The notes: generated by a model not told the origin, from the sequence alone. 64,000 nt of DNA from Caulobacter zeae (GCF_002858925.1 NZ_PJRS01000023.1:124001-188000); one strand, 5' to 3'; shown: positions 31,778 through 42,034, numbered from the stretch's first letter. Numbers and translations: made by a program.

Positions 31778-31853
31778 GCCGCCTTAGCTCAGCCGGTAGA
31801 GCGGCGCATTCGTAATGCGTAGGTCAGGTGTTCGAGTCACCTAGGCGGCACCA
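31778..31853 (+). tRNA. tRNA-Thr (anticodon CGU)
   Basis: A 7-bp acceptor stem GCCGCCT/AGGCGGC, D-arm GCTC...GAGC, anticodon stem GCGCA/TGCGT with loop TTCGTAA (anticodon CGT at 31811-31813), T-arm AGGTG-TTCGAGT-CACCT, discriminator A and an encoded CCA. It reads ACG codons, which are frequent in this GC-rich genome. Confidence 0.95.
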
Positions 31854-32111
31854 CCACTTCCCCCTTCCTAATATCGGCTCGCCCATTCGGGCCGCGTTCG
31901 CGCGCCCGCGAGGCGGGAGCGATGCGGCATGTGCGCGCCTCGCGCGCAACCCTCAATGGCCAAGCTTTGACTGCACAACCTTTCCACAGCTTGCGCGCCG
32001 GTCGAACAAGCAACGGTCACAAGCCGGCCCTATCCCCCTCGATCCAAGGTTGACGTTGACGCGCGGGGGCGGGACGCGCGCGATCGGCTGATCCGGATTT
32101 CGGGGATCGAG

Positions 32112-34034
32112 ATGCAGTACCGCAAGGACATCGACGGCCTGCGCGCCGTGGCCGTGCTGCCGGTGGTGGCCTTCCACGCCGGCTTCAACCAGCTGCCCGG
32201 CGGCTTCGTTGGGGTTGACGTGTTCTTCGTCATCTCCGGCTACCTGATCACCGGCAACATCTTCGCCGAGCTCTCGCGGGGCGACTTCTCGCTGCTGCGG
32301 TTCTACGAGCGGCGGGTCCGGCGGATCGCGCCGGCCCTGCTGGCGGTGCTGGTCGCGGCCACGGCGCTGGCCTATTTCACCCTGTTGCCCGGCGAGATGC
32401 TGGAATACGCCCGCAGCCTGATCGCGGCGGTGTTCTCGGCCTCGAACGTCTTCTTCTGGACGCAGGCCGGCTATTTCGACTCCGACTCCTCGACCAAGCT
32501 CCTGCTGCACACCTGGTCGCTGTCGGTGGAGGAGCAGTTCTACATCGTCTTCCCGCTGTTGCTGTCGTTCCTGCTGCGGGCGTTCCCCACCCGGCTGAAG
32601 CCGATCATCTGGGGCCTGATGGCCGCCTCGTTCGCGAGCGCCGTGGCCAGCGTGGCCCTGGCGCCCAGCGCGGCCTTCTACCTGCCGCACAACCGCGCCT
32701 GGGAGCTGATGATCGGCTCGGTGCTGGCGCTGGGCATGGTTCCGAAGATCCGTGCCGCCTGGCTGCGGGAAGCCGCCGCCCTCTCGGGCCTGGCCATGAT
32801 CGGCGCGGCGGTGCTCTTCTACCGCGAGCAGATGCCCTTCCCCGGCGCCGCCGCCATCCTGCCCTGCCTGGGCGCGGCCCTGGTCATCGCCGCCGGCGAG
32901 ACGGGGCCGACGCTGATGGGCCGCCTGCTGTCGTGGCGGCCGGTGGTGTTCATCGGCCTGATCTCCTACTCGCTGTACCTGTGGCACTGGCCGGTGATGG
33001 TCGGCGCCCAGATGAACAGCTTCCTGTTCGGCGGCGCCCCGGCCATGGCGATCAAGCTCGGCACGGTGCTAGTCTCGCTGGTGCTGGCGACGATCTCGTG
33101 GTGGCTGATCGAGCGGCCGTTCCGGGTCGGACCACTGAAGCTGCCCCGCAAGGCGCTGTTCCAGGCCGCCGGCGCGGCCGCGGCCGTGCTGGTCGCCGTC
33201 GGCGCGGCCGGCCAGGTCGACCACGGCCTCTCCTACCGCTACTCGCCGCGCGTCCAGCAGATCGCCGACCTCTTGACCGACAAGAGCCACCGCCAGATGC
33301 GCGAGGGCACCTGCTTCCTGCCGTCGGGCTCGACCGTCGACGACTTCGACATGGCGTGCGTGCGCCAGGACCCCAAGCGCCGCGACTACCTGCTGATCGG
33401 CGACAGCCACGCCGCCCACCTGTGGTACGGCCTGGCCAAGGCCATGCCGGGCGTCAACGTGATGCAGGCCACCGCCTCGGGCTGCAAGCCGACCCTGACC
33501 CATCCCGGCTCGGCCGAGGAGCGCTGCGTGGCGCTGATGGACCGGATGTTCGACGACTACCTGCCGGCCCACAAGGTCGACACCGTGGTGCTGGCCGCCC
33601 GCTGGAAGCGCGAGGACCTGCCGCGCCTGGAGTCCACCCTGACCAGGCTGCGCGGCCAGGGCCTGGACGTCATCGTGTTCGGCCCGATCATCGAGTACCG
33701 CTCGCCCCTGCCCCGCCTGCTGGCCGTCTCCGACCGCCTGCACGACCCCGATTTCGTCGACGAGCAGCGCATCGACGTCAGCGGCGTCGATCGCGAGATC
33801 GGCAAGCTGGCGCGCAAGAAGGGCGCCCGCTACGTCTCGCTGGCCTCGGCCATGTGCCCCGCCGGCCATTGCCTGGAGATCGATCCCAAGGGCTATCCGG
33901 TGCAGTTCGACTATGGCCACCTGACCGGCAGCGGCTCGGAAATCCTGGCCCGGCGGGTGATCGCCCAGGATCCGACCCTGAGCCAGGGCCCGATCGCCGC
34001 CGCGCCCGTGGCGGCGAGCGCCAAGGGCGCCTGA
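32112..34034 (+). CDS. OafA/YrhL-type membrane acyltransferase with SGNH domain
   Basis: A 640-residue inner-membrane acyltransferase, probably O-acetylating a surface polysaccharide. The N-terminal acyltransferase-3 domain (about 1-350) has some ten membrane segments, with RKDIDGLRAVAVLPVVAFHA, FYERRVRRIAPALLAVL and VEEQFYIVFPLLL. The periplasmic C-terminal SGNH hydrolase domain (about 420-620) has LLIGDSHAAHLW with the catalytic Ser and a DYGHLTGSGS DxxH-type end. The architecture is the usual AT3-SGNH fusion. It follows the tRNA with a 258-base gap in which I see only GC-rich palindromes and TTGACG elements. Confidence 0.88.
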   Translation: MQYRKDIDGLRAVAVLPVVAFHAGFNQLPGGFVGVDVFFVISGYLITGNIFAELSRGDFSLLRFYERRVRRIAPALLAVLVAATALAYFTLLPGEMLEYARSLIAAVFSASNVFFWTQAGYFDSDSSTKLLLHTWSLSVEEQFYIVFPLLLSFLLRAFPTRLKPIIWGLMAASFASAVASVALAPSAAFYLPHNRAWELMIGSVLALGMVPKIRAAWLREAAALSGLAMIGAAVLFYREQMPFPGAAAILPCLGAALVIAAGETGPTLMGRLLSWRPVVFIGLISYSLYLWHWPVMVGAQMNSFLFGGAPAMAIKLGTVLVSLVLATISWWLIERPFRVGPLKLPRKALFQAAGAAAAVLVAVGAAGQVDHGLSYRYSPRVQQIADLLTDKSHRQMREGTCFLPSGSTVDDFDMACVRQDPKRRDYLLIGDSHAAHLWYGLAKAMPGVNVMQATASGCKPTLTHPGSAEERCVALMDRMFDDYLPAHKVDTVVLAARWKREDLPRLESTLTRLRGQGLDVIVFGPIIEYRSPLPRLLAVSDRLHDPDFVDEQRIDVSGVDREIGKLARKKGARYVSLASAMCPAGHCLEIDPKGYPVQFDYGHLTGSGSEILARRVIAQDPTLSQGPIAAAPVAASAKGA

Positions 34035-34099
34035 GCCCTTCGGTTGCAAGCCGCGCCCTAGCGCGCGAAGGTCGCGCCCTAGATTAGAGGGGGCCTTCC

Positions 34100-34735
34100 A
34101 TGCAGCTGATCAGCCTTCCGGCCTCGCCGTTCGCGACCCGGGTCAGGATCGCGCTCCGGGCCAAGGGCCTGGACGTCGAGATCGTCCCGCCGCCGTCGGG
34201 CTGGCCCCAAGACCGGCGGTTTCGCGACATCAGCCCGACGGGCCGCGTGCCGGTGCTGATCCTCGACGACGGCGAGGCGGTGTGGGAGTCGGCCGTCATC
34301 CTGGAGCTTCTGGAGGAGCTCTTCCCCCAGGCGCGCCCGCTGCTGCCCGCCGGCGTCCTGGAACGCGCGCGGGCGCGGCAGCTGGTGCGCGTGGCCGATC
34401 TCTACCTGATGCCGCCGATGGTCGCGCTGGCTGCGCCCCAGAGCCCGACCGAGAACCGTCGGCTGCTTGAGCAGCTGACCGACGCCCTGTCCATGCTCGA
34501 CGACCTGCTGGAAGACGGCCCCTACGCCGTCGGCGGATCACTGTCTCACGCCGACTGCGCGATCGCGCCGGTGCTGCTGGCCGCCCGGATCACGGGCAGC
34601 CGCCTTGGGATCGATGTGATCGAGGCGCTGCCGCGCGTGGAGGCCTATACGCGCGCGATGATCCGCGACGAGCACATCCTGGAGGCGCTCCTGGAAATGC
34701 AAGAGGGGATCCGGCGCCTCGTCCCGAGCCGCTGA
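34100..34735 (+). CDS. Glutathione S-transferase family protein
   Basis: A 211-residue GST-fold protein. The thioredoxin-like N-terminal domain (about 1-80) has SLPASPFATRVRIALRAKG, where Ser is near the usual catalytic position, the cis-Pro region GRVPVLILDDG and the ES motif (VWESAVILELLEELFP). An all-helical C-terminal domain follows (GGSLSHADCAIAPVLLAARI). A TAGAGGGGG ribosome site lies ahead of the ATG. Substrate is unknown. It is convergent with the ferredoxin gene. Confidence 0.87.
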   Translation: MQLISLPASPFATRVRIALRAKGLDVEIVPPPSGWPQDRRFRDISPTGRVPVLILDDGEAVWESAVILELLEELFPQARPLLPAGVLERARARQLVRVADLYLMPPMVALAAPQSPTENRRLLEQLTDALSMLDDLLEDGPYAVGGSLSHADCAIAPVLLAARITGSRLGIDVIEALPRVEAYTRAMIRDEHILEALLEMQEGIRRLVPSR

Positions 34736-34766
34736 GATCCCCTCGCCTGCCCAGTGCTGGCAAGTA

Positions 34767-35099
<333 letters not shown>

Positions 35100-35113
35100 C
35101 TATTCGGGCGGCT

Positions 35114-36358
35114 TCAGGCCGCCACTTCCTTCATGGATATCGCCGGATCGGACAGCTTTGTCTTAGACACGGGCGTCCGCTTGGCGATCAATTGTTTGCC
35201 GGCCATGAACTCGGGCGGCGCGTTGACGGCTTCCACGGCCTGGACGAGGTCGCCCTTGAGGTGGAAGACGGCGAATTTGGCGGCGGCCACGTCGCCGCGC
35301 ACGATGGTGCTGTCGGCGTCGAACGGCAGGCCGGCGATCTGGAGCTTCAGGTCGTACTGGTCGGACCAGAACCACGGCACTTCCGGCGAAGGGCCCGCGC
35401 GGCCGACGATGGCGGCGGCGGCCTGCTTGGCCTGCTCCAGGGCGTTGGGCACGCTTTCGAGGCGGAACTGGCGCTCGTACAGCGGCAGCGGCCGGTGGGT
35501 CACGTCGCCGATGGCGAAGACGCGCGGGTCGCTGGTGCGGGCTTCCAGGTCGACGACGATGCCGCCCGTGCACTCCAGGCCCGCGTCCTGAGCCAGCTCG
35601 ACATTGGGATGGGCGCCGACGCCGACCAGGGCGGCGTCGCAGGCCACGACCTCGCCGCCCTTCAGGCGCACGCCGGTGACGTGGCCGTTCTCGCCCTCGA
35701 AGGCCTCGACATTGGCGTTCAGCTCGAACGTCACGCCGTGGGCGCCGTGATAGTCCTGGAAGAAGGTCGACAGGGTCTCGCAGGCCACTCGGGCCAGCAC
35801 GCGGCTCTCGCGCTCGATGACGGTGGCCTCGGCCCCCAGCGCACGGGCGGAAGCCGCCGCCTCCAGGCCGACATAGCCGCCGCCGACCACGGCCAGGCGC
35901 TTAGCCGGCCCCAGGGCGGCCTTCAGGCTTTCCGCGTCGGCCGCCGTGCGCAGGGCCAGCACGCCGGCCAGGTCCGCGCCAGGGATCGGCAGCTCGCGGG
36001 CGCGGGCGCCGGTGGCAAGGATCAGGAAATCGTAGGTAATGACCTCGCCCGAAGCGAGGCTCACGGTGCGGTCGCCGCGGTTGAGGCTGGTCGCCACGCC
36101 TTGCAGGCGCAGGGCGACATTGGCCTCGGCGTACCAGTCCTGCGGCTTCAGAGCGAGGCTCTCGGCGTCGGCCTCGCCCTTCAGCCAGGCCTTGGACAGC
36201 GGCGGGCGCTGGTAGGGCAGCAGCGGCTCTTCGCCGATCAGCACGATCGGGCCCTCGTGGCCGTACTGGCGCAGGAAGGCGGCGGCCGAGCCGCCGGCAT
36301 GGCCGGCGCCGACGATCACCACCTTGGCCTTCGGATCGCTCACGACCGCTTCACTCAA
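35114..36358 (-). CDS. FAD-dependent ferredoxin/rubredoxin reductase
   Basis: A 414-residue NADH:ferredoxin reductase of the putidaredoxin-reductase type. The FAD site is VVIVGAGHAGGSAAAFLR, the NAD(P)H site RLAVVGGGYVGLEAAASARA, and the second FAD motif VFAIGDVTHRP. The start is uncertain: TTG at 36358 (SEAVVSDPKAKVV) has GGGAG nine bases ahead, whereas GTG codons at 36376 and 36343 do not. It is followed by a ferredoxin, so together they likely feed an oxygenase encoded elsewhere. An inverted repeat TGACG-ACCC-CGTCA lies just upstream (36387-36400). Confidence 0.88.
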   Translation of the reverse strand: MSEAVVSDPKAKVVIVGAGHAGGSAAAFLRQYGHEGPIVLIGEEPLLPYQRPPLSKAWLKGEADAESLALKPQDWYAEANVALRLQGVATSLNRGDRTVSLASGEVITYDFLILATGARARELPIPGADLAGVLALRTAADAESLKAALGPAKRLAVVGGGYVGLEAAASARALGAEATVIERESRVLARVACETLSTFFQDYHGAHGVTFELNANVEAFEGENGHVTGVRLKGGEVVACDAALVGVGAHPNVELAQDAGLECTGGIVVDLEARTSDPRVFAIGDVTHRPLPLYERQFRLESVPNALEQAKQAAAAIVGRAGPSPEVPWFWSDQYDLKLQIAGLPFDADSTIVRGDVAAAKFAVFHLKGDLVQAVEAVNAPPEFMAGKQLIAKRTPVSKTKLSDPAISMKEVAA

Positions 36359-36420
36359 CGCGTTTGTCTCCCGCACGGAACAAAATTGACGACCCCGTCA
36401 TCTTTTGCAAGCCGATCCGG

Positions 36421-36978
36421 CTAGCCCGGACGGGTCATCCAGAACCAGCCATAGAACAGCAACCAACCCGTCGTGAAGACGGCCAGCAGCGTCTTTGGCC
36501 CCACTCGCCTGCGCATCATGGCGCCGATCAGCGAAAACGCCGCCGCCACGAGCAGAAAGCGCGGCAGGCGAACAGGCAGGGCCGCGGGGGCGAAGGCCGG
36601 CAGGCTGGCGCCCGCCTGCGGGGCCAGGGCCGCATAGACCTTGTAGGGCGTCGAGGTCAGCGGTCCCTTCAGGCTGGCCAGGATCCAGCCCTCGCGGGCC
36701 ATGTCGCCCCTAGCCTTGTCGATCATGGCGTCGGAGACCGACGGCACGGCCGCCACCGCCTTCAGCGCCTGACCGGGCGCATTGGCGCTCCACAGCCACA
36801 TGGCCGCCCCGCCGACCATCGCCCCCAGGGCTGCGGCCAGGCTGGCCATGGCCCCCATGCGAAAGCCTCGCCGCAGAGCGACGAGGCTTATGAGCACGTC
36901 CGGAACGACGAAGAACAGGAAGCCCTCGGCCGCGCCCCACAGGAATGCGGCGAGACCGAAGGCCCGGGCAGTCGTCAG
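36421..36978 (-). CDS. Small membrane protein after sdhB, probable CTG start
   Basis: A predicted 185-residue protein with four membrane segments. The first canonical start is GTG at 36897, but the same frame continues upstream with clear coding character ([20 protein letters not shown] forms the first membrane segment) until CTG at 36978. That CTG overlaps the sdhB stop as CTGA and has GGAG eight bases ahead, so I take it as the start. The middle ([18 protein letters not shown]) is weakly reminiscent of DedA/VTT-type membrane proteins. Its function is unknown. It is the last gene of the sdh operon. Confidence 0.6.
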   Translation of the reverse strand: MTTARAFGLAAFLWGAAEGFLFFVVPDVLISLVALRRGFRMGAMASLAAALGAMVGGAAMWLWSANAPGQALKAVAAVPSVSDAMIDKARGDMAREGWILASLKGPLTSTPYKVYAALAPQAGASLPAFAPAALPVRLPRFLLVAAAFSLIGAMMRRRVGPKTLLAVFTTGWLLFYGWFWMTRPG

Positions 36979-37757
36979 ACCACCCGCTCCACCAGCATCT
37001 TCTTGATCGAGGCGATGGCCTTGGCCGGGTTCAGCCCCTTCGGGCAGACCTGGGCGCAGTTCATGATCGTGTGGCAGCGATAGAGCTTGAACGGGTCCTC
37101 GAGGTCGTCGAGGCGCTCGCCGGTGGCTTCATCGCGGCTGTCGATCAGCCAGCGGTAGGCGTGCAGCAGGGCCGCCGGGCCCAGGTACTTCTCGCCGTTC
37201 CACCAGTAGCTGGGGCACGAGGTCGAGCAGCAGGCGCACAGGATGCACTCGTAGAGACCGTCGAGCTTCTCGCGGTCTTCCGGAGCCTGGCGCCATTCCT
37301 TCTGCGGCTCGGGGGTCGTGGTGTGCAGCCACGGCTCGATCGAGGCGTATTGGGCGTAGAACAGCGTCAGGTCCGGGATCAGGTCCTTGACCACCGGCAC
37401 GTGCGGCAGCGGGCTGATCTGCACGGCCTTGCCCGGGGTCTCCGAGTGACCGTGCGTGCAGGCCAGGGTGTTGCGGCCGCCGATGTTCATCGCGCACGAA
37501 CCGCAGACACCCTCGCGGCACGACCGGCGGAAGGCCAGGGTCGGATCGATGGTGTTCTTGATGTAGAGCAGCGCGTCCAGGACCATGGGACCGCAGGCGT
37601 CGACGTCGACGTCATAGGTGTCCCACCGCGGGTTCATCCCGGTTTCGGGATCGTAGCGGTAGATCTTGAACGAGCGCACGTTCTTGGCGCCGGCCGGAGC
37701 GGGCCAGTGCTTGCCGCTCTGGACGCGGGAGTTCTTGGGAAGAGAGAGCTGGACCAT
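36975..37757 (-). CDS. sdhB: Succinate dehydrogenase iron-sulfur subunit
   Basis: The 260-residue Fe-S subunit of complex II, carrying electrons from the flavoprotein to the quinone site. The [2Fe-2S] ligands are in [15 protein letters not shown], the [4Fe-4S] ligands in [17 protein letters not shown] and the [3Fe-4S] ligands in [17 protein letters not shown]. The quinone-side Trp/His context follows. It comes 10 bases after sdhA. Its stop overlaps the start of the small membrane gene. Confidence 0.96.
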   Translation of the reverse strand: MVQLSLPKNSRVQSGKHWPAPAGAKNVRSFKIYRYDPETGMNPRWDTYDVDVDACGPMVLDALLYIKNTIDPTLAFRRSCREGVCGSCAMNIGGRNTLACTHGHSETPGKAVQISPLPHVPVVKDLIPDLTLFYAQYASIEPWLHTTTPEPQKEWRQAPEDREKLDGLYECILCACCSTSCPSYWWNGEKYLGPAALLHAYRWLIDSRDEATGERLDDLEDPFKLYRCHTIMNCAQVCPKGLNPAKAIASIKKMLVERVV

Positions 37758-37767
37758 CTGCGTTCCC

Positions 37768-39555
37768 CTAGTAAACCCGTTGCTTCGGCGGGATGTAATC
37801 GATGTCGGTCGACATCGTGTAGTTGTGCACCGGACGGAAATCGATGCTGACCTTGCCGGTCTCGTTGTCGAGCCAGGCCAGGGTGTGCTTCATCCACTCG
37901 GTGTCGTTGCGCTCGGAGAAGTCCTCGCGGGCGTGGGCGCCGCGGCTCTCGGTGCGGTTGGCCGCGCCGTTTACCGTCACGACCGCCTGGCCGATGAGGT
38001 TGTCGAACTCGAGGGTCTCCATGAGGTCGGTGTTCCACACCAGACCGCGGTCGGAGACCTTCACGTCGCCCTTCTTGTCCCAGACGGCCTGCAGGCGGGC
38101 CACGCCGCTGTCCAGGCTTTCGCCGGTGCGGAACACGGCGGCGTCTTCCTGCATCGCCTTCTGCATTTCGAGGCGCAGTTCGGCGGTCGGGGTCGAGCCG
38201 TTGGCGTTGCGCATGCGGTCGAAGCGCTCGATGTGCGCTTCGGTCTGGCTGGCCTTCAGTTCCGGCTGCTTGGCGCCCGGGACCAGGGTCTCGGCGCAGC
38301 GCAGGCCGGCCGCGCGGCCGAACACCACCAGATCGATCAGCGAGTTCGAACCCAGGCGGTTGGCGCCGTGCACCGACACGCAGGCGGCTTCACCCACGGC
38401 CATCAGGCCCGGGATCACCTGGTCGGGATTGTCGCCGGCCTTGGTCACCACTTCGCCGTGGTAGTTCGTCGGAATGCCGCCCATGTTGTAGTGGACGGTC
38501 GGCAGCACCGGGATCGGGGCCTTGGTCACGTCGACGCCGGCGAACACCTTCGCCGTCTCCGAGATGCCCGGCAGGCGCTCGGCCAGGATCTTCGGATCCA
38601 GGTGGTCGAGGTGCAGGAAGATGTGGTCCTTGTTGGGACCAACGCCGCGGCCTTCGCGGATCTCGATGGTCATCGCGCGGCTGACCATGTCGCGGGGCGC
38701 CAGGTCCTTAACCGACGGGGCGTAGCGCTCCATGAAGCGCTCGCCTTCCGAGTTGGTCAGGTAGCCGCCTTCGCCGCGGGCGCCTTCGGTGATCAGGCAG
38801 CCGGCGCCGTAGATGCCGGTGGGGTGGAACTGCACGAATTCCATGTCCTGCAGCGGCAGGCCGGCGCGCAGCGCCATGGCGTTGCCGTCGCCCGTGCAGG
38901 TGTGGGCCGAGGTGGCCGAGAAGTAGGCCCGGCCATAGCCGCCGGTAGCCAGGATCACGGTCTGGGCCTGGAAGCGGTGCAGGGTGCCGTCGTCGAGCTT
39001 CCACGCGGTCACGCCGCGGCAGGCGCCGTCTTCCATGATCAGGTCGAGGGCGAAGTACTCGATGAAGAACTCGGTGTCGTGGGCCAGCGACTGGCCGTAC
39101 ATCGTGTGCAGCATGGCGTGACCGGTGCGGTCGGCCGCGGCGCAGGTGCGCTGGATCGGGCCTTCGCCGAAGTTCTTGGTCATGCCGCCGAAGGCGCGCT
39201 GGTAGATCTTGCCCTCGGCCGTGCGCGAGAACGGCACGCCCCAGTGCTCGAGTTCATAGACCGCCGCCGGAGCGTTGCGGGTCAGGTACTCGATGGCGTC
39301 CTGGTCGCCCAGCCAGTCCGAACCCTTGACGGTGTCGAACATGTGCCAGCGCCAGTCGTCCTGGCCCATGTTGCCGAGCGAGGCCGAGATGCCGCCCTGG
39401 GCCGCCACGGTGTGGCTGCGGGTCGGGAACACCTTGGTGATGCAGGCGGTCTTGAGGCCGGCTTGCGCGGCGCCGAGCGCGGCGCGGAGGCCCGAGCCGC
39501 CGGCGCCCACGACGACGACGTCGAACTTGTGGTCGATGAACGTATAGGCCGACAT
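37768..39555 (-). CDS. sdhA: Succinate dehydrogenase flavoprotein subunit
   Basis: The 595-residue flavoprotein of complex II that oxidises succinate to fumarate in the TCA cycle. The FAD-binding motif is [20 protein letters not shown] and the histidine that holds FAD covalently is in [17 protein letters not shown]. Active-site strings are [39 protein letters not shown] and the C-terminal [14 protein letters not shown]. The ATG at 39555 overlaps the sdhD stop by one base; a TTG one codon earlier is less likely. Confidence 0.97.
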   Translation of the reverse strand: MSAYTFIDHKFDVVVVGAGGSGLRAALGAAQAGLKTACITKVFPTRSHTVAAQGGISASLGNMGQDDWRWHMFDTVKGSDWLGDQDAIEYLTRNAPAAVYELEHWGVPFSRTAEGKIYQRAFGGMTKNFGEGPIQRTCAAADRTGHAMLHTMYGQSLAHDTEFFIEYFALDLIMEDGACRGVTAWKLDDGTLHRFQAQTVILATGGYGRAYFSATSAHTCTGDGNAMALRAGLPLQDMEFVQFHPTGIYGAGCLITEGARGEGGYLTNSEGERFMERYAPSVKDLAPRDMVSRAMTIEIREGRGVGPNKDHIFLHLDHLDPKILAERLPGISETAKVFAGVDVTKAPIPVLPTVHYNMGGIPTNYHGEVVTKAGDNPDQVIPGLMAVGEAACVSVHGANRLGSNSLIDLVVFGRAAGLRCAETLVPGAKQPELKASQTEAHIERFDRMRNANGSTPTAELRLEMQKAMQEDAAVFRTGESLDSGVARLQAVWDKKGDVKVSDRGLVWNTDLMETLEFDNLIGQAVVTVNGAANRTESRGAHAREDFSERNDTEWMKHTLAWLDNETGKVSIDFRPVHNYTMSTDIDYIPPKQRVY

Positions 39556-39956
39556 CAAAGGGCTCCGGTGAAGGCGATCTTCAGGATCGAGACGATCCCG
39601 GCGGCGCCCGCGAGCATGCAGACGAAGAGGTTGCCGATGACGAGGGCGGCCTTCGGGGCGAACGCCTCGACATAGTCCTCGATGACCACCTGGATGGCGT
39701 TCTTCAGGTGAACCAGCAGCGCGATGAACAGCAGCGACAGCAGGACGGCGTTGATCGGGATCGCCACCCAGGCGGCGACGGTGTCGAAGTCCGAACCGGC
39801 CAGGCGGATGCCGGCGAAGGCGCCCCAGATGAACAGCGGCACGAGGGCGAGGCCCGAGACGCGCTCGGAGATGAAGTGGCCCACGCCATGGTGCGAGGCG
39901 CCCAGGCCGCGCGCGCGCGACAGCGGGGTGCGGAATTGGCTCTTGGAGGTGCTCAT
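39555..39956 (-). CDS. sdhD: Succinate dehydrogenase membrane anchor subunit
   Basis: A 133-residue membrane anchor of complex II with three membrane segments ([60 protein letters not shown]). [15 protein letters not shown] before the first segment and [14 protein letters not shown] hold the histidines and arginine expected near the haem b and ubiquinone site. The ATG at 39956 is 2 bases after the sdhC stop. Length and topology fit SdhD. Confidence 0.92.
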   Translation of the reverse strand: MSTSKSQFRTPLSRARGLGASHHGVGHFISERVSGLALVPLFIWGAFAGIRLAGSDFDTVAAWVAIPINAVLLSLLFIALLVHLKNAIQVVIEDYVEAFAPKAALVIGNLFVCMLAGAAGIVSILKIAFTGAL

Positions 39957-39958
39957 GG

Positions 39959-40366
39959 TCAGATCGCTCCGGTCGCGAGGGCGATGATCCAGGTGACGAC
40001 GGCGGCGGCGACCGCGAACGCGATCACGACCACGCCGGTCAGGTTGGCCGTCTTCGGATCGAAGCCCTTGCCCAGGTCCCAGAAGCTCTGACGGACGATG
40101 TAGGCGACGTTGTAGAAGACCGCGACCGTGATGCCGAACAGCACCAGCTTGCCCAGCGGCGAGCCCAGCACGTCGGTGTAGCAGGCGTAGTGGTCGGGGC
40201 CCGAGGCCAGGGCCAGGGCCCAGCCGGCCAGCAGGAGGACGCCGACATAGAGGGCGAACAGGCTGGCGCGGTGCAGGATCGAGCACGCCATGGTGATGTG
40301 CCAGCGCCAGACCTGGAGGTGCGGCGACAGCGGACGCTCAGGGAGCCCCCGGCTCGTCTCGGTCAT
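39959..40366 (-). CDS. sdhC: Succinate dehydrogenase cytochrome b556 subunit
   Basis: A 135-residue membrane subunit of complex II. The family signature is [20 protein letters not shown] followed by LHRASL, with the haem and quinone histidines. Three membrane segments follow (about 32-55, 70-92, 107-130). ATG 40366 ([15 protein letters not shown]) is preferred; the longer frame starts in the promoter region. It is the first gene of sdhCDAB, an order common in alphaproteobacteria. Confidence 0.93.
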   Translation of the reverse strand: MTETSRGLPERPLSPHLQVWRWHITMACSILHRASLFALYVGVLLLAGWALALASGPDHYACYTDVLGSPLGKLVLFGITVAVFYNVAYIVRQSFWDLGKGFDPKTANLTGVVVIAFAVAAAVVTWIIALATGAI

Positions 40367-40403
40367 TTTTACGTCCAACCTGTGGATTTGTGCGTTGCGG
40401 GAC

Positions 40404-40432
40404 GCTTTTAAGCGCGAGCGCCGGGGTGTCAA
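40404..40432 (-). promoter_or_regulatory. Candidate sdh operon promoter
   Basis: On the minus strand TTGACA (40432-40427) lies 17 bases before AAAAGC (40409-40404), about 38-66 bases upstream of sdhC. The -35 is strong and the -10 weak. The gap is 195 bases and is shared with the divergent kinase promoter. Confidence 0.4.
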
Positions 40433-40485
40433 CGAAACGGCCGTTACTTGAGATACGTTCGCATTTCACCCGACGGGAGAATGAA

Positions 40486-40511
40486 GGAACCTCTCTAGCA
40501 AAGCTTGCGTT
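40486..40511 (+). promoter_or_regulatory. EcfG/SigT-type general stress promoter
   Basis: GGAAC (40486-40490) and CGTT (40508-40511) are separated by exactly 17 bases. This matches the consensus GGAAC-N16/17-CGTT recognised by the alphaproteobacterial general stress sigma factor (SigT in Caulobacter). It lies about 50 bases upstream of the HWE kinase ATG, in the right orientation. Confidence 0.6.
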
Positions 40512-40561
40512 ATCGCTGGCTGTTGAGCGGGGGATGACCTTCAGGCGATGACATTCAGGCG

Positions 40562-41995
40562 ATGACTGGGCCGATCGATTTCGCGACGGTGTTCGATCGT
40601 CTGCCGACGCCATACATGATGCTGGACCGCGACCTGCGGTACGTGGCCGCCAACCAGGCCTATCTGAGCGCCGTCGCCCGTCCGTGGGAAAGCATCGCCG
40701 GCGTCCACGTGTTCGAGGCCTTCCCCGCCGAGGGCGAGTCGCGCGCCCGTCTCGAGGAGTCGCTGCTGCGGGCCCGCGACAGCGGCAAGGTCGACCACCT
40801 GCCGCTGATCCCCTACGCCATCGAGCGCCCCGACCACCTGGGCGGCGGGTTCGAGGACCGCATCTGGAGCGCCACCCACACCCCGATTCCCGGTCCCGAC
40901 GGCAGGACCGCCTACATCGTCCAGCACACCCAGGACGTCACCGCCATCCAGCGCCTGAAGGAGGTGGCGTTCGGCCGGGGCGAGATGGCCATGCTTCAGG
41001 ACGACGTGCTGCTGCGGGCCGGGGCGGCCGGGGCCCAGAACGACGACCTGCGGCGCCTGTTCATGCAGGCCCCCAGCTTCATGGCCGTGCTCCGCGGGCC
41101 CGAGCACCGCTTCGACCTGGTCAACAACGCCTACACCCAGCTGATCGGCTGGCGCGACGTAGTCGGCCTGCCGCTGCGCGAGGCCCTGCCAGAGGTCGTG
41201 GAGCAAGGCTTCGTGACCCTGCTCGACCGGGTGACCGCCACGGCCGAGGCCTTCATCGGCCGCGAGATCAAGATCGCGTTGCAGCGCAAGCCTGACGGGC
41301 CGCTGGAGGACCGCTTCCTCGACTTCATCTACCAGCCGATCATAGAGCCGGACGGCTCGGTCTCCGGCGTGCTGGTCGAGGGTTCGGACGTTACGGACAA
41401 GGTGCTGGCCGGCGAGCAGCAGCGCCTGCTGCTCGACGAGCTGAACCATCGCGTCAAGAACACCCTGGCCACGGTGCAGGCCATCGCCCGCCAGACCCTG
41501 CGCGGCGCCCTGACGCCGGAGGCCTTCGCCCGCGCCTTCGAAGCCCGGCTGCTGGCGCTGTCGCAGACCCACAACGCCCTGACCGACAGCCAGTGGGCGG
41601 GCGCGGGCCTGCGCCAGATCCTCGGGCAGGAACTGGCGCCCTACGATCCGGCGCGCATCGTCATGGACGGCCCAGACCTCAACCTGCCCGCCCGCGTGGC
41701 CCTGTCGCTGGGCATGGTGTTCCACGAACTGGCCACCAACGCCGCCAAGTACGGCGCGCTGAGCACCGAGACCGGCCGCCTGCTGCTGACCTGGCGCGAG
41801 GAGCCGCCGGGCATGCTGAGCTTCGAATGGCGCGAGGCCGGCGGCCCGCCCGTGTCCGCCCCCAGCCGCCGGGGCTTCGGCTCGCGCCTGATCGAACGCA
41901 GCATCGGCGCTGAGCTGCGCGGGCAGGTGGCGATCGACTACGCGCTGGAAGGGCTGGCCTGCCGGTTCACGGTGTCGCTGGATAGGGTGTTCTGA
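40562..41995 (+). CDS. PAS-domain HWE-type sensor histidine kinase
   Basis: A 477-residue soluble kinase. PAS domain 1 covers about 5-130 (FDRLPTPYMMLDRDLRYVAA), PAS domain 2 about 165-280 (LRRLFMQAPSFMAVLRGPEH, LIGWRDVVGLPLREALPE). The HWE dimerisation/phosphoacceptor block is LLDELNHRVKNTLATVQAI, with His296. The N-box is HELATNAAKYGAL and the FEWREAGGP segment carries the W-E of the HWE class. It has no membrane segment and no receiver. Such kinases often feed the PhyR general stress pathway, and an EcfG-type promoter lies upstream. The signal may be a bound flavin or small ligand, but the Cys of LOV domains is absent. Confidence 0.9.
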   Translation: MTGPIDFATVFDRLPTPYMMLDRDLRYVAANQAYLSAVARPWESIAGVHVFEAFPAEGESRARLEESLLRARDSGKVDHLPLIPYAIERPDHLGGGFEDRIWSATHTPIPGPDGRTAYIVQHTQDVTAIQRLKEVAFGRGEMAMLQDDVLLRAGAAGAQNDDLRRLFMQAPSFMAVLRGPEHRFDLVNNAYTQLIGWRDVVGLPLREALPEVVEQGFVTLLDRVTATAEAFIGREIKIALQRKPDGPLEDRFLDFIYQPIIEPDGSVSGVLVEGSDVTDKVLAGEQQRLLLDELNHRVKNTLATVQAIARQTLRGALTPEAFARAFEARLLALSQTHNALTDSQWAGAGLRQILGQELAPYDPARIVMDGPDLNLPARVALSLGMVFHELATNAAKYGALSTETGRLLLTWREEPPGMLSFEWREAGGPPVSAPSRRGFGSRLIERSIGAELRGQVAIDYALEGLACRFTVSLDRVF

Positions 41996-42034
41996 AAAAT
42001 CGGACCCTCTCCCTATGGAAGAGGGGTTTGGAGT

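Noticed and set aside
31778..31853. tRNA-Thr as an integration site for a mobile element
   Set aside because: No integrase, direct repeat of the tRNA 3' end or foreign-looking DNA follows; the next genes are ordinary.
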